Below are positions 1 to 6,470 of a stretch of 13,077 nucleotides of DNA, piece by piece; the first letter of the stretch is position 1, and every line of letters starts with the position of its first letter. A program made the translations under genes and the position numbers. The notes under the pieces are model-generated. The model was not told the origin of the DNA. It saw only the letters and a program-made list of their open reading frames with translations, and searched no databases. Origin of the DNA: Candidatus Iainarchaeum sp. (GTDB lineage Archaea; Iainarchaeota; Iainarchaeia; Iainarchaeales; GCA-2688035); the NCBI GenBank assembly GCA_026396975.1, contig JAPLVT010000083.1, positions 1 through 13,077 of the forward strand, read 5' to 3'.

Positions 1-220
1 AGTTTTTTCTTGAATCCCAGCGCAACCGCGTTTTTTGGCAGCGGGGTTTTCGCTTCCACAATCGCTTTTGTTTCGGGCGAAAGATAGTACTGCACGCCCT
101 GCTTGATTGAAACATGGTCGCTGTGCCGTGAGTGATGAGCGCAGCGCTCGACTTGCTGCCGTTCCGCGGGTCGACCGCAATCCTGTCGATGAAAATCCCT
201 TTGTTGCAAAAAATCTGCAT
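1..220 (-). pseudogene. Metallo-beta-lactamase-fold hydrolase, N-terminal part, frameshifted; runs off the window
   Basis: Seen: reading the minus strand from the ATG at 220 gives an MBL-like N-terminus (MQIFCNKGIFIDRIAVDP, then AALITHG). It then loses the family pattern and reads ITHGTATM. Adding one base at plus position 125/126 (GTGCC to GTGGCC) restores ITHGHSDHVS, the HxHxDH zinc motif at residues 31-36, and continues as QGVQYYLSPETKAIVEAK to the window edge. Known: this motif binds the catalytic metals of MBL-fold hydrolases, which include archaeal nucleases and RNA-processing enzymes. The gene could be truly broken, programmed to frameshift, or the base could be an assembly error; the downstream frame is still open and protein-like, so decay is recent or artificial. 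The start lies 33 bases after the phosphoribosyltransferase-like gene and has its own TATA-like box. Only about 73 residues are visible, so the subfamily cannot be named. Confidence 0.75.
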
Positions 221-243
221 CCAGTAAAAGTATTGCTGTTGGG

Positions 244-251
244 AATAAAAA
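244..251 (-). promoter_or_regulatory. TATA-like box for the MBL-fold gene
   Basis: The minus strand reads TTTTTATT, centred about 27 bases before the ATG at 220. This is the spacing expected for an archaeal TATA box driving a leaderless transcript. It sits at the very end of the preceding gene, so read-through from that gene is also possible. Confidence 0.4.
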
Positions 252-253
252 GG

Positions 254-1033
254 TTAGGTCCGCCTTTTCTTTTCTTCTTCCAGCCATTTAAGTTGCGCCC
301 TTACCTCTCTCCTGAAATCGATCAGCCATCTTTTGAAGCGTGGGTCGCCGAGAATCCTGTTAGTGTCCACGTCAATCGCGTAAACGCGCTTGCCTTTGTA
401 TTCTACAATACGCCCTTTCTGTTCAGGGAATTTTAATTCTAATTCTTCAGGCACTCCTGCTTGCGGGTCTTGGAACGGGAGGAAGGTTTCAACCTTGGCG
501 TTTGGAAAAGCGATTTCCAGCGCACGCTCGAAAGTAGCAACCTGGCCGGCTCTCACAGTGATATCGTCCACCAAAATGAGCGTTTTCTTCCCTTTCAGCC
601 TCGCATAAGGAGGCGCGTTCTTTATGTGCTGTGCCAAAACCCGTGCGGCATTATCAATTGCCGCTGTGCGCTCTTCGCCGCGCATTTCATAAAAGCCTGT
701 TGGGTGGTCAGCGGATGCTTTCATAAAAACCGGCTGGGGCATTTTTATGCCCTCTTCTTCGCAGGCAATCCTCAACGCCTTTTCCGCAACAATTCCTTTT
801 CTCGCGAGAACAAAAAGGCCCGCATTCGGGTCCGAGCGCAAAATCTCCGACATTCTCCTAACATCGCATATCGCGCCCCAGGCATTCCTTGCCATTTCTC
901 GCCTGCTCCAGGGAATCTGCAGTGCCCTGGCGGCTTTTTCTTTAGCCCTTCGCCGGGCTCTTTCAAACGGCCGCCCCCGCCCTTTTCTCTGCTCGGCTCT
1001 TGCAATCCTTACCTGCCTTTTCGGGCCAATCAT
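254..1033 (-). CDS. Phosphoribosyltransferase-like protein with basic N- and C-terminal extensions
   Basis: Seen: 259 residues. A type I phosphoribosyltransferase-like core has an acidic pair after a hydrophobic strand (TLILVDDITVRAGQVATF, D156-D157), in the position of the PRPP-binding loop. An upstream strand (AGLFVLARKGIVAEKAL, residues 71-87) resembles the start of the Rossmann-like core. Residues 1-50 are very rich in Arg/Lys, as is the last stretch (239-259), which suggests RNA, DNA or another polyanion as partner. The usual TTGxT of the PRPP loop is replaced by TVRAGQ, so the substrate, or even catalysis, is uncertain. Known: the fold transfers phosphoribosyl groups to bases or acts as a regulator. 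The ATG at 1033 follows a TATA-like box about 30 bases upstream, implying a very short leader. It diverges from the coiled-coil gene. No specific base substrate can be assigned. Confidence 0.65.
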   Translation of the reverse strand: MIGPKRQVRIARAEQRKGRGRPFERARRRAKEKAARALQIPWSRREMARNAWGAICDVRRMSEILRSDPNAGLFVLARKGIVAEKALRIACEEEGIKMPQPVFMKASADHPTGFYEMRGEERTAAIDNAARVLAQHIKNAPPYARLKGKKTLILVDDITVRAGQVATFERALEIAFPNAKVETFLPFQDPQAGVPEELELKFPEQKGRIVEYKGKRVYAIDVDTNRILGDPRFKRWLIDFRREVRAQLKWLEEEKKRRT

Positions 1034-1058
1034 AGCATAATTATCTGGTGGGCAAAGC

Positions 1059-1068
1059 TTAAAATAAA
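1059..1068 (-). promoter_or_regulatory. TATA-like box for the phosphoribosyltransferase-like gene
   Basis: Minus strand TTTATTTTAA, centred about 30 bases before the ATG at 1033. It lies only some 17 bases from the opposing TATA-like box of the coiled-coil gene, so the two divergent promoters probably compete or are regulated together. Confidence 0.45.
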
Positions 1069-1075
1069 GTTCAAC

Positions 1076-1086
1076 TTTTATTAATA
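1076..1086 (+). promoter_or_regulatory. TATA-like box for the coiled-coil gene
   Basis: Plus strand TTTTATTAATA, centred about 22 bases before the TTG start at 1103. The purine run GGGAAAGG (1087-1094) just before the start could be a weak ribosome binding site, but the spacing also allows a leaderless message. Confidence 0.4.
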
Positions 1087-1102
1087 GGGAAAGGTTTTTG
1101 TT

Positions 1103-2215
1103 TTGGCGCTGGAAAGGAACATTACTTTGGTCGGAAAGGCTATTGACGAATTGCAGGGAGGCATCAGCACGCAGCCCTGGAGGGCGCTCAGCAGGACGTC
1201 TTTTTCCTCCGCGCTGAACAGGACTCTGGAGGAGCTTGAGGAATTCAAGCGGCTGTTCGACGCCACAATGGAAAACATTGCGAAAGAAGCCGGCGATGGC
1301 GCGCCGGATGTAGCACAGTTCGAGCAGGAAATGAACGAGCTGCTGGCTGTGCTGCGGAAGAACCTTGCCTTTGAGAAGGACAAGAAAAGCAGCGCAAAGG
1401 CAGTCAACGTGCTTGAGAAAGAGGAAACACCCGAGCTGTACGGCGAGCTAGAGCAGAGGGTGCTGGCTTTCCTGCTGAAGGCAAGGTATGCAATGGAGCG
1501 GCTGGTTATTTTCGCGCGCAAGGAAGGCCTGGCGCCTGTTACCGACAGGAGCACCGGGCAGCAGATAATGGAGGTGCTGCGCAGGAAAGAGGACGAGCTG
1601 CAGCAGCTGCGCGAGAAATACGAGGAAATACGGAAAAAAAGCTACATGGGCTATTTCGAGGAGCAGACAACAGCGGATTTTGAGCAGCAGCTGGTTGAAC
1701 TTGGCAAGACAATGGTATTGTCCGCGGACGAGCTTGGCAAGGGAATAGGCTTCCACAAGAGCCAGGTTGATTACATTGAAACAAGCCTCGCGGAAATGAA
1801 GCAAAAAGTGGATTTGCTGCAAGAGACTTTTTCGCAGTACAGCAGGAAAGCCGAAGAGCTGATAAAATCCCTGAAGAAAGAGAGGGATTACGCGAAAAAA
1901 GTCGTTCTGGACGTCGAGCATGAAACCCTGCAGCTGCGCAGCACTTACACGCAGGAAATGCTGAACCTGCAGGGAAACAAGCTTGCCGCAAAAGCGGAAG
2001 CCGAGCGCAGGCTTGGCGGCGAGATAAAGAGGCTGCAGCACCAGCTGGCGGAGCAGGAAGACCTCGCGAAACACTTCAGGCAGATTGCAGAAAACAAGCT
2101 GCAGAAAGAGGCAGAACTCGAAAGCAAAATAAAGCGCTTCACGCTGCTTTTGAAAACAAAAGAAAAGCATGATTCTGTCAAAAGGCACTTCCAGAAGGCT
2201 AGAAAGAGAAAGTGA
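1103..2215 (+). CDS. Coiled-coil protein of unknown function
   Basis: Seen: 370 residues, almost wholly helical in composition, with no signal peptide or membrane segment. A TTG start (MALERNITLVGKAIDELQGG) is chosen because an in-frame stop (TAG at 1085-1087) lies just upstream and no ATG precedes residue 56. Residues 35-130 look like helical bundles separated by charged linkers. Residues about 155-360 have heptad-like spacing of Leu/Ile among Glu, Lys, Gln and Arg (for example EDELQQLREKYEEIRKK), as expected for a long coiled coil. The tail is strongly basic (KRHFQKARKRK). It shares its upstream region with the phosphoribosyltransferase-like gene and is convergent with alaX. I do not recognise the family. 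Coiled coils with basic tails occur in DNA- or ribosome-binding and in structural proteins, but no function follows from this sequence. Confidence 0.75.
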   Translation: MALERNITLVGKAIDELQGGISTQPWRALSRTSFSSALNRTLEELEEFKRLFDATMENIAKEAGDGAPDVAQFEQEMNELLAVLRKNLAFEKDKKSSAKAVNVLEKEETPELYGELEQRVLAFLLKARYAMERLVIFARKEGLAPVTDRSTGQQIMEVLRRKEDELQQLREKYEEIRKKSYMGYFEEQTTADFEQQLVELGKTMVLSADELGKGIGFHKSQVDYIETSLAEMKQKVDLLQETFSQYSRKAEELIKSLKKERDYAKKVVLDVEHETLQLRSTYTQEMLNLQGNKLAAKAEAERRLGGEIKRLQHQLAEQEDLAKHFRQIAENKLQKEAELESKIKRFTLLLKTKEKHDSVKRHFQKARKRK

Positions 2216-2260
2216 AGCGGTGTTTCCTTAAAAGGCAAGAAAAAGAAGTTTAGGCGGCTT

Positions 2261-2274
2261 TTGCCTAAAGGCAA
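2261..2274. terminator. Small inverted repeat between the convergent coiled-coil and alaX genes
   Basis: TTGCCTAAAGGCAA can fold with a 5-bp stem and 4-base loop. A related block (CCTTAAAAGGCAAGAAA) lies at 2226-2242. A second 5-bp hairpin (CGGAT-CTTA-ATCCG, 2296-2309) spans the alaX stop codon. Lying between two 3' ends, these may help stop transcription. There is no clear T-run, so the role is tentative. Confidence 0.25.
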
Positions 2275-2301
2275 GAAATGGAAAGTACGCGCTTGCGGAT
2301 C

Positions 2302-3030
2302 TTAATCCGTTAACTCGAAGTAAATGCGCCTGTTAGCAGCGCCCTTGTTCTCAAAGCGCACGAATTTTATTTTCCCGATTTCCCTGGTGTTGCGCACGTG
2401 GGTTCCGCCGTCAATGCTCTCGTCAAAATCCCCTATTTTCACTATCCTTATTTCGTCGCCAAGCCTGTCAATCAGCTGGTGCCTGTCGACGCCCATGAGC
2501 CTGAAATAATCGAGGTTGCCCAGCGCCTCGTCTTTTGAAATAAAGCGGAAAGAGATTTCGAGATTTTTTGCAATAGTCTCATTGCACTTTTTTTCGATTT
2601 TGGCGAACTTCTCCCTGTCAAAATTTTCTATGTTAATGTCAATCCTGCTCTGGGGCCACCCCAACTGGTTTCCGCTCACAAGCAGGCCCAATTCGCTAAA
2701 AATCACGCCGTGAATAATGTGCGCGGCAGTATGCATCCGCATATGTCTGTATCTCCTGTCCCAGTCGACAATTCCCTTCACCCGCATTCCCGCCGCCAAG
2801 CCGGGCTTGTCAACCTCGTGGCTCACGCTGTCGGGAAATTTTTTAACAAAAACAACCTTGAATTCTTCCCCGCTTTCGGCCGCAAGGCGCCCTGTGTCCG
2901 AGGGCTGCCCGCCGCCCTGCGGGTAAAAAGCGGTTTTGTCAAGAACAACGAATTTTCCGTCGGCAACAGAAACAACAATTGCGTCGAAATCCCTGCAACA
3001 ATGGTCCATGAGGTAAAGTTTTTCGGTCAT
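2302..3030 (-). CDS. alaX: Alanyl-tRNA editing protein AlaX, medium form
   Basis: Role: removes wrongly attached amino acids (serine, possibly glycine) from tRNA(Ala) in trans. Seen: from the ATG at 3030 the protein has 242 residues and starts MTEKLYLMD, which fits AlaX-M. The N-terminal domain has the Gly-rich motif AFYPQGGGQPSDTG that marks the medium form. The zinc and catalytic motif HTAAH is at residues 100-104 and the second metal motif region DGGTHV at 207-212. Family members normally have CGGTH here; this copy has Asp207 in place of the Cys, while His211 is kept. The protein ends shortly after, so the long C-terminal domain of AlaX-L is absent. Alternative start: ATG at 3051 adds 7 residues and overlaps the lysA stop by 11 bases. 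Either start makes it the last visible gene of the dapL-dapF-lysA-alaX operon. Confidence 0.9.
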   Translation of the reverse strand: MTEKLYLMDHCCRDFDAIVVSVADGKFVVLDKTAFYPQGGGQPSDTGRLAAESGEEFKVVFVKKFPDSVSHEVDKPGLAAGMRVKGIVDWDRRYRHMRMHTAAHIIHGVIFSELGLLVSGNQLGWPQSRIDINIENFDREKFAKIEKKCNETIAKNLEISFRFISKDEALGNLDYFRLMGVDRHQLIDRLGDEIRIVKIGDFDESIDGGTHVRNTREIGKIKFVRFENKGAANRRIYFELTD

Positions 3031-3040
3031 AAGAAACAAC

Positions 3041-4312
3041 TCATTTTTCATTGCGCAAAATGTCTTCAAGGCTTTGCCTTTCCCTTATCAGCCGGGTTTT
3101 TCCGTTCAGCACCATAACACACGCGGGAAGGCAGCGCGAGTTGTAGTTGCTCGCCATCGAGAAGCCGTAAGCGCCGGCATTCAGTATCGCAAGGGTGTTT
3201 CCCTCTTCGGGCACTGGCAGTTCGCGCAGGGTTTCCCTGTTCTCGTTTAAAACATCGCCGCTTTCGCAAAGGTCGCCCGCAACCATGAAATCGCCTGTGC
3301 GCAGCCCGTTGACGTTCTCGCAGACAACCATTTCATGGTAAGAACCGTAAAAAGCCGGCCTTATCAGGTCGTTGAAGCCGGCGTTGACACCGATTATTGG
3401 AATGTTTTTTTCTTCCACAGTGTTGATTTCGCAGAGCAGCATAGCGCTGTCGCCCACTATGTATCTGCCGGGCTCTATCGCGATTTCAGCCTTCAGCCCT
3501 GAGGCGCGCATTTTTTCGACAATGCCCTTCGCGTAGCGCTGCAGCGGGAATTCCGCTTGGTCTTTGCGGTACCTGATGCCTGGCCCGCCGCCGAAATCCA
3601 CAAACTGCAATTTCCCGCCCAAAATTTCCTCAGCTTTTTTTGCAACCGCGATTGTCTTGCCGACTGTTTCAAGAAAAACATCGACATCCTTGCCAGTCCA
3701 GCCGCTTCCGATGTGCTGGTGCAGCCCGACAACGTTCAAGCCAAGGTTTTTTGCTTCCTCAAATGCCTGCTCGACTTTTTGCTCGGGAACGCCAAATTTT
3801 ATGAATTTTCCCGCTGTGATCGTGTGGCTGTGGCCGCCTGCGCCCATGCCGGGATTCCACCTGATGCTGCACTTTCCCCGAAAGCCAAGCGCGTGCAGCC
3901 TTCGCATCTGCGAAAAGCTGTCGATGTTTATTGCAACACCCGGTTCGGCGATTTCCGAAAGCTCGCTGCTGCTGATGCTGGTGCCGGTGAAAAGGATTTT
4001 TTCCTTTGAAAAGCCAGCGCGCAGCGCGATTCTAACCTCGTTCGGGGAAACAGCGTCGATTAAAGCGCCCTCGCGCTGCAGCAGCCTTAGCACCTCAAGA
4101 TGCGGGCAAGCCTTCATCGCAAAGTGAATGCGCGGTGCCGCGCCTGCGGCAGCAAATGCATCCTTTATCCTGTTGAAATTATCAAGAATCCTGTTGCCGT
4201 TATAGACAAAAAGCGGAGTGCCGTACTGCTTTGCAAGCGCCGCGGCACTGAAGCCGCCAATGTACAGTTGGTTTCCCTTTGCCTCAAGATGCCCCTTCAG
4301 AATCCACCACAT
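3041..4312 (-). CDS. lysA: Diaminopimelate decarboxylase
   Basis: Role: PLP-dependent decarboxylation of meso-DAP to L-lysine, the last step of the pathway, in the cytoplasm. Seen: 423 residues, the usual length. The alanine-racemase-like barrel carries the PLP lysine in HFAMKACPHLEVL (K67), the HQHIGSG segment (198-204), the glycine-rich phosphate loop GGGPGI (241-246) and EPGR (280-283). The C-terminal beta domain has the conserved CESGD (349-353) and AYGFSMASNYNSR (381-393). The ATG at 4312 follows dapF by 14 bases, with GAGGG about 7 bases before it as a plausible ribosome binding site. The 3' end abuts or overlaps alaX. All key residues appear intact, so an active enzyme is expected. Confidence 0.95.
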   Translation of the reverse strand: MWWILKGHLEAKGNQLYIGGFSAAALAKQYGTPLFVYNGNRILDNFNRIKDAFAAAGAAPRIHFAMKACPHLEVLRLLQREGALIDAVSPNEVRIALRAGFSKEKILFTGTSISSSELSEIAEPGVAINIDSFSQMRRLHALGFRGKCSIRWNPGMGAGGHSHTITAGKFIKFGVPEQKVEQAFEEAKNLGLNVVGLHQHIGSGWTGKDVDVFLETVGKTIAVAKKAEEILGGKLQFVDFGGGPGIRYRKDQAEFPLQRYAKGIVEKMRASGLKAEIAIEPGRYIVGDSAMLLCEINTVEEKNIPIIGVNAGFNDLIRPAFYGSYHEMVVCENVNGLRTGDFMVAGDLCESGDVLNENRETLRELPVPEEGNTLAILNAGAYGFSMASNYNSRCLPACVMVLNGKTRLIRERQSLEDILRNEK

Positions 4313-4318
4313 AAAAAG

Positions 4319-4323
4319 CCCTC
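4319..4323 (-). promoter_or_regulatory. Possible ribosome binding site of lysA
   Basis: Minus strand GAGGG about 7 bases before the lysA ATG at 4312. It stands out because the first genes of transcription units here lack such a motif, whereas this is an internal operon gene. That fits leaderless first genes and Shine-Dalgarno-led internal genes. Confidence 0.4.
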
Positions 4324-4326
4324 AAC

Positions 4327-5148
4327 TTACCACTCAAGAGTACCTTCAAAAACCTTTTGCGCTGGACCCATTAAAAACAAATCTGCGCCGGCTTTAACCT
4401 GCAGCACTCCGCCGGGCTGCTCCACGCCGACCCATTTTTCCGGCTCAAGCACACCGGCTTCGATGCCCGCAAGAACTGCTGCGATGCTGCCGCTTCCGCA
4501 GGCGGCTGTCTCGCAGACGCCCCTTTCATGAACGCGCATGCGCACCTTTGTCGGCGAAAGGATGTTCACGAATTCAGTGTTCGTGCGCTCGGGCTTGAAG
4601 GCAGCGTGCCATTCAAACGCATGCCCGATTTTCTCCACAGGAAAGCCGTGCACATCATCCTTGAGGAAAACAACAGCATGCGGGTTGCCGACATCAACCT
4701 TGAAATATTCAAACCCTTTTCCCTCCACGACAATAGGGAATTTGCCGAGAACTTCTTTTTTGCCAAGCACCCGCAGTTGAACCTCAGCAGTGTTTCCTTT
4801 GACAGCGCAGATTTTTGCCTCAACTGTTCCTTTTGCGGTTTCAATCAAGAACTCTTTCTTTTTCCCGCCCTCAAGCAAAAATTTTTCGAACGCAACGCAC
4901 CGCAGGCCGTTCACGCAGTTTTCCGCCTCGCTACCGTCGCTGTTAAAGATTCTCATCCTGAAATCAGCATCCTTCCCCTTCGGCTTGCAGAGGAAAAGAA
5001 CGCCGTCAGCGCCGACCCCAATCTCGTGCTGGCAATTGCGCTTTGCAAAAAAAGGCTTGTCCCTTTCGCTTACCTGCTCGCGCTGCAGCTCGCCGATTAC
5101 GATGAAATCGTTGCCAAGCCCGTGAATTTTGCTGAACTTTATCTCCAT
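4327..5148 (-). CDS. dapF: Diaminopimelate epimerase
   Basis: Role: converts LL-DAP to meso-DAP, supplying the substrate of LysA. Seen: 273 residues from the ATG at 5148, beginning MEIKFSKIHGLGNDFIVI, the canonical DapF N-terminus. The two catalytic cysteines are C78 (ENCVNGLRC) and C217 (ETAACGSGS). GVGADGV (44-50) and VGNPHAV (153-159) are also family hallmarks. The first catalytic motif reads CVNG where most relatives have CGNG. A GTG at 5172 would add eight residues and overlap the aminotransferase stop as GTGA, which allows translational coupling; I prefer the ATG because it matches the family start. It is followed by lysA after 14 bases. Confidence 0.94.
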   Translation of the reverse strand: MEIKFSKIHGLGNDFIVIGELQREQVSERDKPFFAKRNCQHEIGVGADGVLFLCKPKGKDADFRMRIFNSDGSEAENCVNGLRCVAFEKFLLEGGKKKEFLIETAKGTVEAKICAVKGNTAEVQLRVLGKKEVLGKFPIVVEGKGFEYFKVDVGNPHAVVFLKDDVHGFPVEKIGHAFEWHAAFKPERTNTEFVNILSPTKVRMRVHERGVCETAACGSGSIAAVLAGIEAGVLEPEKWVGVEQPGGVLQVKAGADLFLMGPAQKVFEGTLEW

Positions 5149-5168
5149 AACAGGGCCCTTGGGGTAAT

Positions 5169-6353
5169 TCACTCCAATTTCATCAGGCGCCCGGCAGCTT
5201 CCTTTGTCCTTTCGACGGACTGCACCATCGCGAAGCGCACGAAGCGCCCACCCGGATTTACGCCGCCGCTTTCGTGGGAGATAAGGTTTCCCGGAACAGT
5301 GTTAATTCCAGCTTCAAGCAGCAACCGCCCGCTGAAAAGCATTGGAGTATTGCCTTCCGGCACTCTCGCCCAGATATAAAAAGTGCCCGCCGGCTTGCGC
5401 GCCTCGCAGCCGATGTGCCGCAAAGCGGGCAGAAGTGCGTCAATCCTCTTGTCGTAAACCCTGCGCATTTTTTTGGTGTGCTTTTCGTCGCCCCACGCTT
5501 CAGCAGCGGCTTCCTGTATAAAGGTCGCAACTCCCTGCACGCTTTTGCGGGTGACAGCGGCGAACAGCTTCGCGAGCTCTGGGTTCTTGCTGGCAAAAAA
5601 ACCGACGGCATAGCCGGTCATCATGCTCCTCTTGCTCAGGCTGTTAAGCACAACAGCGCATTGGTCCGCGCCCTGAATCTGCAGAATGCTCAAGGGCTTT
5701 TCGCCGAAATACAGCTCGTTATAGCACTCGTCAGAAACAAGCACGATTCCGCGCTCGTTGCAGAAATCAACAGCTTCCTTGAGCTTTTTTTTGGGGTAAA
5801 CAGCGCCAGTAGGGCTGTTCGGGCTGTTCAGGAAAAGCATCTTCGCTTTTTCCGCAACGCGCTTTTCAATCGCGTCAAAGCGCGGCAGGAAATCGTTCTC
5901 AGGCAACAAATTCAGGTAATGCGGAGTGCCGCCCGCAAGAAGCGTCCCATCGGTATAAGGCGGGTACCCCGGGTTTGTTATCAGCACCACCTCGCCCTTG
6001 TTAGGGTTCACGAAATAAGATGGAAGATGGAAACAGGCATATTTTGCGCCATAGGTTGCGACAACCTCATCGGGCTGCAGCGAAACTCCGAAGCGCTTTG
6101 CCATCCATTTGCAGACAGCTGAGCGGAACTCGATAGAGCCTATCGAGGCAGGGTAACCGCTGCTTTTCCAGCCCTCGACAGCAGCCCTGCATTTTCGCCT
6201 TATTTCAGCAGGGGTTTCGTCGGTGGGGTCGCCGATCCCAAAATCAATGAGTTTTTCGCCGAATTTCTGCACAGCCTTCCGCTTCAGCGCGTCAACGGCG
6301 TCGAATGGATAGGGCTGCCCCAAAATGCCCTGGAGGTTGGCGTTCGCTTTCAT
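5169..6353 (-). CDS. dapL: Diaminopimelate aminotransferase, probably LL-DAP aminotransferase (DapL)
   Basis: Role (inferred): transfers an amino group to tetrahydrodipicolinate, giving LL-DAP in one step. Seen: 394 residues from the ATG at 6353, a class I/II PLP aminotransferase. Key parts are GDPTDETP (41-48), TNPGYPPYTDG (126-136), NSPNSPTGAVYP (176-187), the cofactor-binding DECYNELYF (208-216), the Schiff-base lysine in NSLSKRSMMTGY (K241), and a C-terminal GGRFVRFA with the likely carboxylate-binding Arg (R373). Upstream in-frame codons extend 63 residues further, but that part crosses the promoter and is not protein-like. Context: it begins an operon with dapF and lysA, and dapB diverges from it. 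A DapC (succinylated-substrate) enzyme would need dapD and dapE, not seen here, so DapL is favoured; sequence alone cannot exclude DapC or a broader specificity. Confidence 0.8.
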   Translation of the reverse strand: MKANANLQGILGQPYPFDAVDALKRKAVQKFGEKLIDFGIGDPTDETPAEIRRKCRAAVEGWKSSGYPASIGSIEFRSAVCKWMAKRFGVSLQPDEVVATYGAKYACFHLPSYFVNPNKGEVVLITNPGYPPYTDGTLLAGGTPHYLNLLPENDFLPRFDAIEKRVAEKAKMLFLNSPNSPTGAVYPKKKLKEAVDFCNERGIVLVSDECYNELYFGEKPLSILQIQGADQCAVVLNSLSKRSMMTGYAVGFFASKNPELAKLFAAVTRKSVQGVATFIQEAAAEAWGDEKHTKKMRRVYDKRIDALLPALRHIGCEARKPAGTFYIWARVPEGNTPMLFSGRLLLEAGINTVPGNLISHESGGVNPGGRFVRFAMVQSVERTKEAAGRLMKLE

Positions 6354-6368
6354 TTTTACCGGTAAAAA
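6353..6368. promoter_or_regulatory. 16-bp perfect palindrome at the dapL start; candidate operator
   Basis: TTTTTACCGGTAAAAA is fully symmetrical and includes the first base of the dapL start codon on the minus strand. It lies just downstream of the dapL TATA-like box, where a bound dimeric regulator would block initiation. Regulation by lysine is a guess from position only; no regulator gene is visible. Confidence 0.5.
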
Positions 6369-6382
6369 AAGCGGGCGCAATT

Positions 6383-6390
6383 GTTTAATA
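6383..6390 (-). promoter_or_regulatory. TATA-like box of the dapL-dapF-lysA-alaX operon
   Basis: Minus strand TATTAAAC, centred about 33 bases before the dapL ATG. Initiation would fall within or at the edge of the 16-bp palindrome, leaving a leader of only a few bases. Confidence 0.45.
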
Positions 6391-6418
6391 ACATAACACG
6401 CGGGGACGAAATTCGCCC

Positions 6419-6440
6419 AAAAAAGCGCGTTTTTTATAAT
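6419..6440 (+). promoter_or_regulatory. dapB promoter: A6/T6 inverted repeat and TATA-like box
   Basis: An A6-GCGCG-T6 inverted repeat (6419-6435) runs directly into TTTTTTATAAT (6430-6440). The TATA-like core lies about 34 bases before the dapB ATG at 6471, implying a short leader. No good ribosome binding site is visible. Confidence 0.4.
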
Positions 6441-6470
6441 TTTTCGCATGATGTTCTTTGGGGCATTTGC

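Noticed and set aside
4528..5379. Long open frame on the plus strand opposite dapF
   Set aside because: Antisense to dapF and the end of dapL, without protein-like motifs; a shadow.
5274..6122. Long open frame on the plus strand opposite dapL (282 codons)
   Set aside because: It lies wholly antisense to a clear aminotransferase, has no recognisable motif and an irregular composition; it is a codon-bias shadow.
5169..6353. Calling the aminotransferase DapC (succinyl-DAP aminotransferase)
   Set aside because: That route needs dapD and dapE, which are not in the cluster, and DapL completes the pathway in one step. Kept only as an alternative.
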